From Vitrella brassicaformis (taxonomy: Eukaryota > Sar > Vitrellaceae): a DNA stretch of 64,000 bases. A model generated the notes under the pieces. It did not search any database. It saw nothing but the letters and a program-made list of their open reading frames with translations, and had not been told where the DNA came from. Where the stretch lies: positions 33,709 through 97,708 of the forward strand of contig CDMY01000226.1 of NCBI GenBank assembly GCA_001179505.1, written 5' to 3'. The position numbers and the translations under genes were made by a program. Below are positions 11,230 through 22,172 of the stretch, in pieces (positions within the stretch are counted from its first letter, which is position 1; the number at the start of each line of letters is the position of its first letter).

Positions 11230-14200
11230 ATGGGGAGATCTGCTCTCGCGTATGTGTTCCTGGTGGTGGTGCTGGCATGGTGCGGGTGTGGCGTCCATGC
11301 GCAGGGGTCATTCGAGCCTGACTTCGAGGTGTTGTCTTTTCTCCCCGACAACGAGGACCGCCGACTGACAGCCAAGCAAGCCATTGTTGTCGTCTTCAAT
11401 CTGCCGGTATGCTATGCACGGTGTGGAGATTCCCATTCAGGTGTCCATGTCCACGTGTGTTGGTGTGTGTGTGTGTGCGTGTAGGTGATCCCGCTGGGTG
11501 CCGACTACATCACAGACGACTTCACATCACCGTTCAACATCACCGCCAACAACGCCCTCGGCAAGATACCGGGCACCACCTACTGGGTCACCACATCCAT
11601 CGCACGATTCGACCCGGCCGTCGACTGGCCGAGCGACCTCGAGGTCACCGTCAAGATCAACCGGGACCTCACTAGCGTCAGCGGCAAGGCGCTGGTCGAC
11701 TCACCTGCATTTGATGAAGCATCGCTGGCAAGAGTCTACAAGACCGACACTCAAAGCCTGTCTGTTGGGGTGAGCCGACACATCACACCAACCAATAAAG
11801 AGCTTGCATGACACCTCTCTCTCTGTTGTCTGTTGAACCTCTGCTCGATCAGACTGTGCGGTCCAATCGCACTCTGGAGCTGACTGGCGGGCTGTGGGCC
11901 TCCAATGTCGACAAGTGGATCGATGACGCAGACGAGGTCCCCCCGGACAGCGAGATTCGGGTGACTTTCACATCACCCGTCACCCTTAAGCAGCTGCAGA
12001 CCCTCGACCCCTCCACCAACCAGTATCCCATCCGCATCGTCAATCGCAAGACCGCATCGGACATGCTGCCAGCCGACGCCTTCACCGTGGCCAAGTGCCG
12101 TCAGCGACCGACGATGCCCGTGGAGCCGCCGGGCGGGTGGCTCATGGCTGGCGGGGTCACTGCTGCAGAGGTGGAGAAACACGGGCTTAACGGGACCACC
12201 AAGTGTGTGGAGCTGCGGCTGAAGAGTGGGGAGGGATCCAGTGGTGTTTTGAAGAGCGGGGAGGTGTACGAGGTGGTGCTGCAGCCTGGCAAGGCCTACT
12301 CACCGCTGAGTGGACCATATACGAAGAGGAACGAGAGCGGGGGGAGCGACAAACCGGTCGGTCAGCACGGCCTGCACTGCATCCCACACACGCAAACCAC
12401 CATTCATTAACCCCGTTGAGTCGTCGGTCGGTCTGTCCTTGTCTGTCTCTGCTGTCTGTCTTTGTGTGCGTTGGTCGACTGCTCAGCTAGTGACGGGTCT
12501 CCGCCCGTTTCGCTTCCAAGCCCGCAGGCGCTCGGTGTCAGTAGGGTCTGATCGGCTCACACTGTGGGTGCGCCACGGCCTCCCGCCCGCCATCACGGCA
12601 GACATCCTCGCCAAGCAGATCATTGTCACGCCAGCCGTCGGCGGGCTCAATGTCTCCCTCGACAATAACGCCACCGTCCGTCTCACCGGCGAGTTCATCC
12701 CCTCCACCTCCTACACGGTCGCCGTCGCAGCCAGCCGGAGCATCATCGACGGCTGGGGTCTGCCCCTCGAGAGCTCCAGCATCCCCTTCAAGACGAGGGC
12801 CGGCTCAGAGATCGTCGAGATGGCGGATTCCTATGAGCCCCTGTTCTTTCCAGTGGTGCCGGGAGTCGACGGATCGGGTGACGATTTCACATGGTCGGTC
12901 ATCTATCGGCCACAGCACGGTGGGGGTGGCGATGCCCGTGCGGCGCCGACGGTCCGGTCTGCCGCGCTGTATCGCATCCCTGCTCAAGAGAGCGACATTG
13001 GTGCTTTCCTGATCAAGGCATTCAGGCCGTCGGACGCACCCACCACCGAGTAAGAGAACGGGGGCAGACCAGGCCACACACACTTTCCCATCATCCCCTT
13101 GCTACGGTCTCATCTGTGTGTGTGTGTGTGTGTATGGTCGATCAGCTCGGGCTATCTGGCGGCAGACATCAGCGAGCTGTCCGAGTCGCTGTCCCCCGCC
13201 CCGGGCATGCCCCTTCTCGCCAACGCCACTCTGGCCCCAACCGCGCCCTCACTCTACGTCGCAGAACTCCGCTACGAAATGTGCCACACGGCCGGCAACG
13301 GGCAGAACTGCTACCCCCGCATAGAGTCCGCTCTGGTCAACCTGGCCACGGCCGCAGTGACGGTAGCGGTGTCCCAGAGGGACAAGAAGGGCATGACGAG
13401 CAGGGTGACCGCCAGCGCATCGGGGCTGGCCGACGGGCTGCCCCTCGAGGGCGTCAGGATAACTGCATGGGAGCTGAGGACCAGGCGAGAGGGTAAGCGG
13501 AGACATACATGAGAAGAACAGGGGCCATGTGCACTCATTCATTCATCCTTCCATGTGTGTGTGTGTGTGTGTATGTGTGTGTATGGGTGCAGTCACTGCG
13601 GTGTCGTTGGGTTTCGGTCTGACTGAGGAGGATGGCGTGGCATCCTTCGACATCACCCCCCAGGAGCCCTGGAGCACCGTGGTGGTCGTGCTGCAGTCAG
13701 CCGATGACACGGATGCATCACAGCCGTCCTTCGCCGTCACTGGACCCATATCACGAGGCCACAGGCACTACCCCCAAGCTGCCGAGCAGAACGCTGAGGA
13801 TGCGGCGGAAGATGCCCTCTCCAGCAGCGACGTGCAGGCCACCTGGACCACAGACAGGTGAACACTCACTCACACCAGCAGCAGCACAGGCGTTGCACTC
13901 TCTCTCTCTCTCTCTGTGTCTGTGTCTGTGTCTCCCAGGGGCATCTACAAGCCGACCGACACGATAGCGATTCATGGTTTCGTGGCAGCGACGGTTGAGA
14001 GGTGCGGCCGGGAGGTGACGACGGGCACAGGCTGCCCTCTTGGTGACGTCAATGAGAGCGCGGCTGAGTGGGTCGTGGCGATGGCCTGGAAGTGGGCTGA
14101 GAATACGTGTGATCTGGCTGTCGCGCCCATCGACAGGATCGGAGCCTTCAACCTCACCGTAGGCAGCAGCTTACCTCCACACACTGAGGACGCACAAACA

Positions 14201-17200
14201 ACACGCGTCAAATCCTCGTTCTCTGTCTCCTGGATCATGATATCAATTAGGTGGAGGTGTCACCTGTTGCCACGTACGGCCCTCTCGCCACCCCTCAGCT
14301 GCTGGTCGGCCCCCCAGGCATCCTCCAGGGCGCTTCATGCACACAGGTCGGCGCCGACTGCCCCGTCGGCCAGTTCTGCGACCCCGTCATCACCCCGCAG
14401 ACCAAGGGGCCAAGCACCTTGCTCATCTCTGACCCCCGGCCGCCATCGGTCGTCATGACGGTCGATGTGGCGCCCGTCTGGGTGCCCAAGACGCTGCTGA
14501 AGGTCGAGGGGAAGGTGGAGACCTACACTGGGGTGCCGCTGCAGCAGACGGCCGTGATGATCGAGGTCGACGTCAACCCCAAGGTCAAGATCAACGGCAC
14601 CGACGGGACATTCTTTGCGTTCGTCAGTGAGACGCAGGAGACGCAGTGCTTCCCCGAGAAGAATCTCATGAAGATCACCAGCAACATCGTGACCGACGGG
14701 AAGGGGGAGTTCGCCGTGGACCTGACGATTGATCCTAATGACGAGTATGGCCGCATCACGCTGTCGCTGCTGGACCAGCTGCGGATGAAGGTGACGACCC
14801 GCGGTGTCACCGGGGAGTTGATCGAGGAGACCGACAACATCGTGACGGCTTACATGGGATACTTCATCAAAGACATCAAGGTGGATCCCTCTCCCCCACT
14901 CCCCGGCCGTCCCTTCCGCCCAGCCGTCTCCACCGCCCCGCACCCGGACGTCACCCCCGCTACGCCACCGGCGGGCAGCAGCACCACCCTATGGCTGTTT
15001 GAGGCCAAACACGACATCAAGCCAGACATCGAGCCATACCCCTGGTACCGGATGATGGACGACCGGCCCACGGTGCCTGCCGACTGCCGCGAGTACATTC
15101 GCTACGAGGATGGTGAGAACAGCCTCGTTTCGCCAGGCAAGATGGAGGCCACGAGCAACTTCACGCTCAAGAAGACGTGCAGCGATGTCGGTGGTGGTTT
15201 TGGTGCTGACGACGAGTGCGTGCTGACGATGGACACCTTGGCGCACTACCTGGTCGTGGCGCAGCTGGTGGTCCCCACCGTCTCATCGGCCGGCCACTTC
15301 GCCCAGTGCACCGTCATCGGCAGCACAGAGAAGGAGTGGCAGGAGTCGCCCCTCGACTCATGGAGCCCGAGCGACATCGCCGCCAAGTTCTCCAAGCCGT
15401 CCTACGCTCCCGATGAGGACATACAGCTGTCGTTCCGCAACCCGTTCGCGTCAGCAGCCAGCGCCATCCTGTTCTGGGGCATGGGCAAGTGGAAGCGCGT
15501 GGCCGACATCGGTGCAGACGAGCTGGCGACCGTCACGATAGGTCCCATGGGAGCCGACTGCCTCGAGACGTGTGACGTGGCCATCGTGCTTGCCGCCCCC
15601 ATCACAAGCGACATTCAGCTGGACCCCTCGCCGCCCACGGCTGTGCTGCTACCTTCCTGGGGCCCGCAGTACGTCAAGACGACTGTTTCTGTGAAGATTG
15701 AAGGGGCCAACAATGAGCTGGCGGGGGTGAATGTGACTCTGGATCGGGAGAGCTATTCCCCCGGGCAGGAGGTGACGGTTGACATCAGTGCCGAGATGAA
15801 GGGTGAGGGCTCTGCTGCCGATGGGGTGGTTGGCGTGCTGGTGGTGGATAAGGCGCTGCTGGACATCCACCCCCACCCCCTGATGAAGCCCTCTGAGGGC
15901 TTCGTGCCGAGCAAGGCGGACCCTTTGTCAACAGTGTACGCGTCGTATAAGGGGCTGGTGTCTCGCCAGGCCTACAACACGGGACGAGACATCCTCATGC
16001 GACGAATGGCCATGGTGAGTGAAAGGGTCGGTGGGGCCACACACTCAGACAGACTCACCACCACACTACACCAAGCTCTCTCTCTCTCTCTCTCTCTGTC
16101 TGTGCGTGTCTGTGTCTGTGTTTGCGTGTGACCAGAGCCCCTGGATCGAGCCCAGCTGGCCCTCCCGGCCGGACGTCTCCGACTTGGACAAGACAGACGA
16201 CGAGTACCTGGATAGATTCCTCGCTCAGCTCACCAATTTCCCCTCTGACTTCCTCTATCCCACCCCAACATCCTTCTACCAGCCACGCACCGAGAGGGCA
16301 GCACACTGGAAGGCCCGAATGGGCGGAGGGGGGCCGGTCAACGGCGTTGAGCCCGTCGCGTACGCGGCGCCGCCCAGTGGTTTTGCTCCTACTTCTGTGT
16401 CACGGGAAGCGGACGATGGAGGCGCAGGCGCGTCCGAGGAGATTCTGGCGTCTGCAGTGGGGGCGGCCAAGACCATTCGAGAGGAGTTTGCCACGCTGGT
16501 GGCTTTCAAGGTGGCCCCGTTGGATGGCCTGAGGGGACAGGTGCGGTTCAAGCTCCCCGACAACACTGGTAGGCTGGCTGCATGACACACACTCATGGAC
16601 CATGCATTCATAGGTTGATTGATTGCTGTCTGTGGGTGGGTGGGCTGGATTGGTCATGTCAGGCACGTTCGTGGTGCGGACCTTTGTGGTTGGCAGCAGG
16701 ATGGGCCCTGACGACAAGCATGAGCTGCAGTGGGGCTCCCAGGAGACCGAGCTGCAGAGCGCCATCGCGGTCAGTTTGCGTGTGAACATGGAGGAGGAAT
16801 GTGGCTGCCATGGCACCCACCCACCCACCCATCCGTGTTTTCGTGTGTGGTGTGTATGCAGGTGTCTCTGAAGCCGTACCTTCCCCGCTTCATGCGTGTG
16901 GGCGACATGGCCAGCTTCGGAGCCGTCCTCACTGTCGATCCACAACAGGTATGTATGACGCACAGATACATACCAGACATACGTGTGTTGTGTGAGCGCA
17001 TCCATCCATCCATCCGTCCATCCGTCCATTCGTTAGGTTGACGTGGGCTACGACGTCCGCCTGGAGGGTGTGGAGGGCATCACATTCCTCGGCACCGAGG
17101 AGGACAAACTGAACAGACTGAGGGTGAGGGCATTGCAATGAACAACACCTCACCCCCCCGGCGTCACACAGCAAACAAACAACACAATCATTTGATTGCC

Positions 17201-19645
17201 GTTTTTGCTCTTTCAGCCCACCCGCAGCACCACTCGTGTGACATGGCGCTTCAAAGCCGAGGCCCTCGGCACCGCACGCGTCACCATGAGCGTCAGGCAC
17301 ATCCAGACAAACCAGCTCCTGGACCAGGTCGAGGACACGTTCGAGGTCCTCCCACCCCAGCAGAAAATCACCATGGGCACCACAATCGCCATCTCGCCTG
17401 CCGCATTCAACGAAGAGGGGCGCAACGTGCTCATCGAGGAAGGCCTCAGCCTGCCCGACCTGCTGGCCGGAGTGGGCGGGGTCAATGTCACCGCGTCGGT
17501 GGGGCACTCCGGGGCCATTCTCAGCGTGACCAACACGCTGAGCAGCGGGGCGTTTGGGGGCGGCAAGGACAAAGACATTGAGCCGTATGGCGGTGCGCTG
17601 CTGGCTGTGGTGTTCAATCGGTGGATGCTGCGGTCGCAGTACGGTGTGAGTGAGGGCATGGAGGGCATCGACGCAGCCATGGACATCGTCACGGAAAAGA
17701 TTGAGGAGTACATCTCGCCTAAAAACAGAAAACTTGGCTTCCTGCCGCGGCCATGGTGAGTGGTGTGGGTCGGGCAGACAGACACACAGACAGAACGAGC
17801 AAAAGGCGTACACTCACTCTTCGTGGTTGATGCACGTGTGCATGTGTGTGTGTTCAGGTCGACATACACGCAATGGTCCCGCCCCTATGCATCCCTGAAC
17901 CTGCAGCTGACGGCAACGGCCATCCTCGTCGGTCAGGAAGCCGAGTTCGCCCCCCTGGTTGAGCGGGAGAGTCTCTTCAAGGACCGCATCAAGGACAAGC
18001 TGAGGGTGGGTAATCACATGACATGAAACACTGGCAGGCACAGTGAGTGGCACTGCACTGATGGCATCCGTCCGTCGTGTCTGTCTCCCGCTGTGTGTGA
18101 CCGACCATGTGTGCAGAAAGAGGTGTATGAGTGGCAGGAGGCCAAGAGGAAATCTGGTTCCAGGTCGACGTTCATCGAGTGGGTCGGCGTCTCCACCGTG
18201 GCGCTCCTCCGCTACGTGCTCGGGTCGACCTATGACTTCAACCTGCCACCGGGTGTGGACGGCGCTGACCTCTCCTTCAAGACGCTCCTGACTCAAGTGG
18301 CCAAGGAGGAGTACGCCTTCACATCTGCGCGATACTGGGTAGGCGGGGCGGGCTTGGCTGGTGGGCTGGCTGGCTGCACGCACCGATCCATCCACGAGTG
18401 GGTTTGTTACCTACCGGCCGTCTGTCTCTGTGTGATGTGCATGCATTAATGTGTCTGACAGGCTGTGTTGACTCAGCTGAAGGAGGGCCTGACGAGCTCC
18501 CTGGCCGCCCCCACAATGGCGGCCGCCCGCGACAACTTCCGCATCCAGGGCCCCACAGGCTATGTCGCCAACAGCAAGGGCGGCGACTACCCTGCCAGCG
18601 ACATCGAACAGGTGCGTAGTCAGCCCACCAATCCATCATTCCCATGCACATACTTGTCTGTCTGATTGGGTGTCTCCCCTTGGTTCATTGCTGTCAGGGT
18701 TTGGTGCTGCTGCTGTGGAGCTATGACAAGGAGTTTGCCACGCATCAGTTCGCTGCCCGCGTGGGTCTGTTTCTCGCGCAGGGCGGGTCGTCGGGCCTCT
18801 CGCCATGGACCAGGGGGCTGTCGCCGTTCGCCGCCATTTGGGGGGCCAAGGGCATGCGGCGACTCGACGGAGCCACCCAATCCGCCGACCCTAACCTGAC
18901 ACTTGAGGTGGGGAGAAGCCACAAGAGACATCCATCCTCCCTTGGCTGTCTGATCCGACCGTTTGTTTACGGATGTTTGGGTGGAATTTGATGTAGGTTT
19001 CTTCCGGTGCAGCGTCCCTTATAAACACCACTTTCACCAAGGCCGCCCCCGGCCCTGTCTCAGACACTCTGCCATGGACGAGCGAGCAGCTTGACCTCAC
19101 CGGCCAGCCGCCCAAGATCACCTTCGACGCCGCCGGCACCGGCTCCGTCTTCACCTCTCTCTCCATCGACTTCGTGGCCGCCTCACCGGCGTCCTACCCC
19201 ACTTACAAGGGCATCCTCGTACAGAAGCGGCTGCTCCGCCACGACAGCGTCAAGGGCTGCACGGGGGAGCATATCAACGCCACAACCAGCGGGCAGGTCG
19301 TGTGTGTGGTCGCGTCTGTGACCGTCAAGGACTACATGAATGACGTCGAGATCGCCGACGAGCTGCCCGCCGGGCTGGAGGCTTTCGACCCCCATCTGAA
19401 GGGCGATGGCGGCCCGCCCGGCGTGATGCCTTTGCCCCGCCGCAGTGGGGGAGGGGCGGTGGATGGCAGCTTCTGGAGCTCGCTGTTCAGCTATCGGTGG
19501 TTCCCCATGTGTTCACAGCAGACGATGCGGTCGAGGGTGCTCTTCTCGTGCAGCGCCCTGCACCCCGGCGAACACACATTCACATATCAAGCACTGGTGC
19601 GTGTGCCTCCATCCGTGTGGTGTTGTTGGTTGCTGTTGTATGTCA

Positions 19646-19679
<34 letters not shown>

Positions 19680-20671
19680 TGGCATAGGCGAATGTCGAGG
19701 GTCTGTATGTGCTGCCGCCGATCCACTCGTTCGTGAGCTCTGCCCGTGAGGTCATGGGGCTGTCGGCCGCCAGCTACATGGCCGTCCAGTCAGACAGCGA
19801 CACACCGGAGACCGACTACACTGACATGCTGCTACCTATCCAGGTGACCCACCAACACACATACACAACACACATACCCACGGGCACATTCACTCTGTGT
19901 TTGTGTGTGTGCGCGCAGGTGTCTGGTCGGTCGTTTGTGTTGGCCCCCCAGTCGTGTCCGGAGTGCCCTGTGGGTAGTTCCGGGTGTGACGTGTCCCGCG
20001 GGGTGTGTCTGTGCATGGACGTAGCTCACGGGAGGGAGGTTGACTGCGATTCACTCGACGTGCAGGTGAGATGATAGATAGAACGGGAGGGCCCTAGATA
20101 ACTACTGGGTAGTTTGCTACGCAGCAGGCAGGGAGGGTAGTCCATGGAAGAGAGTGCTGTGGTCTGTGTGGTCCGATTATGCCGCTGTGGTGTGGCTGGC
20201 TCAGTAGTGAGTTGTGTACATATATATGTACGTGTGTATGTCCGTGTGTGTGTGTGTGTGTGTGTGTGGCGACCGACAAGAAGACACGTGTATGTTTGTT
20301 GAGCCGGCCAGTCCCTGAAGAAATGATTGGTCTCTCTCCTGTCAATCTCTCCCTCTCCTTGCTTGCTGCAGTCACCTGTGGACCCCACGGCAAATGGCAG
20401 CGAGCCTCCCACCTTCCTTACCAGCTCTACCGGCTCAACGGTACACAGACAGCCACACAATCGCAGCCCCCTCACCACCCGTCTGTCTATCTGTGTGTTG
20501 TGTTGTGCACACATCCATGGCGGTCAGGGTCCCACTCTAGCGCGAGCGGAGAAATCCGGCGGGGGCACCACCTCGGGGGCGTCATCAGGGTGGACTCCGT
20601 CGAGGACCGTCCTGCTCTTCTCACTCGTGTGGCTCCTGCAGGGGGGATGGGCTGCACGGCGGGACGAATGA
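11230..20671 (+). CDS. Secreted alpha-2-macroglobulin family protein without thioester
   Basis: 22 exons, 2407 aa: 11230-11406, 11485-11769, 11853-12356, 12487-13049, 13146-13492, 13593-13857, 13939-14158, 14251-16014, 16136-16568, 16663-16769, 16862-16948, 17037-17123, 17217-17755, 17858-18005, 18117-18338, 18462-18611, 18698-18907, 18997-19596, 19688-19843, 19919-20065, 20372-20440, 20528-20671; all GT-AG and in phase. A signal peptide (LAYVFLVVVLAWCGCGVHA) opens it. RGIYKPTDTIAIHGF at exon 7 is the bait-region-proximal MG motif of the bacterial-type family, and GVLVVDKALLDIH is the A2M-domain motif. Where active members have PYGCxEQ, this one reads EPYGGALLAV (about 17580), so the Cys and Gln are missing. 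An alpha-toroid-like stretch and the terminal MG10 (HPGEHTFTYQALANVEG) follow, then a Cys-rich piece, a Ser/Gly/Thr linker and a hydrophobic C-terminus (VLLFSLVWLL) that could be a GPI signal or membrane anchor. Role inferred: surface protease trapping or structural. Confidence 0.85.
13098..13149 (+). repeat. Intron 3' segment shared with intron at 22302-22351
   Basis: The last ~48 nt of the fourth macroglobulin-gene intron, plus four exon bases, recur in the first intron of the gene at 22173. The copies differ by one TG unit and one base (A here, T there, five bases before the splice point). See the matching entry and the finding. Confidence 0.85.
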
Positions 20672-22172
20672 GGCCAGGCGGCTGGTGGGGCGGGAGACAG
20701 ACACGTGACGTACGCGGTGATCTGATCAATCGTCGTTTTTTCCCGTCTTTTTCTGAATCGATGGATGAAGGGGTCAGGTGGGGTGGCTGACTGACCTGCG
20801 TGGTGGCTGGGCTGCAAGCCGTCGCTGGATGGATGGATGTGTAATGTACATAACTAACCTACACACATACGTACGGTTACACTGGTCTGTCTCCCGTGCT
20901 GTGTGCGGGTTCGCGCACCTGTGTTTGTTGAATAGCCTTCCCTCCCTCCCTCCCTCCCTCACTCACTCACTCCCAGACAGACAGACAGACAGACACAAGC
21001 AATCCAGTTTGTGTGACTGAGTCACACACGTTCTTTCGTGGTTTGTTTATTTTCCTCTTTCCCTGTCAAATCAAGTCAAGCCAAGTCTATCGGAAGGAAG
21101 AAGGACCAAAAGAGACCCAAGAGATGAGAAGAGAAGATCGAAAGTATCTTTCTTGATGTTTTTTGATGCGCCGTTCGTTCATTCGTTCGTTCATGGTGTG
21201 GTGTGTGTATTTGTTTGTTGGCGCGCGTGGGTGTGGGGTGGAGGGGGGGGGGAGGCGACGGACCGAGGAAGCAAGTAGGTGGGCGGAGGGGGCGTGGGAG
21301 TAGCCCGAGGCAGCAACGATCGACGCCACAGACCGATAGAGAGACACGCAGAGAGAGAGGGGGAGCTAGTTGCTCAGGCAGACTAGGTGCGCCGGTGTGT
21401 GTTGTGTGTGTCCGTGTGTGTGGCCGCGTGTGTGTCCGTGTGTGTGTGTGTGTTGGGCTGCCTGTCGCATCGTCGTCTCTCCCTCTGTGTTAACACAGAC
21501 AGACAGACAGTCTGATGCTTTGCTGTGGTGTGTGTGGCCTACAAAGCGGCCAGGCCCTCTCACCGGAGCTCTGATCAATGATCTGTCAGTCTGTCTGTCT
21601 GTCTGTCTGTTGCGACGAGGGAGAGAGGACTCTTTTGGTGGATTTCGACCGTAGTGCGTTGAATGCGTGGCAGTCCAAGTAATATGTGTGTGTGTTGTTC
21701 CCAGTACTTACTGACTGACACCGCTTACCTAACAGAGACACCAACCACCCCCACACCAAGGACGGGACGAGACACACAAACGGATGTCGAGCTTCTGAAG
21801 CTGAATCAAGCGGCCAACGAATACGAAATGAATGACACGCGCATACAGAAACATTCGTCCTGGTCGACTTTGTGCGCAGCTTAAGAAACAAGGAACGATC
21901 CGCATGCATGCCATCGGGGGGGGCGTGGGGGCCAACACGAAGGGTTCAAGTTGAAGTTCGGGACTCCGAAGCTTGCTGAGCGTGGCACGCTCTTACGAAA
22001 CAAAGTGTATATCCGTCCGTTTGTCCGTAATTGGGGCCAAGCCAGCACTTCCTTCGGTTCCCTGGGTCGCGCGAGCTTGGCGGCTTTGCATGCATTGCGA
22101 AACGCACGGGCGAACGCGTAGCGAGTCCCGCCAGCCCGACGGAGGAGGGAAATTTCATTGAAGTGAGGGGCG
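20672..22172. other. Intergenic region, 1.5 kb, repeat-rich
   Basis: Contains TCCC and (ACTC)n runs near 20940-20970, (CAGA)n, and TG/GTCC-rich stretches near 21380-21460. Composition becomes more complex from about 21930. A minus-strand open frame (21881-22423) overlaps the start of the next gene and is judged a shadow. No gene is supported. Confidence 0.45.
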
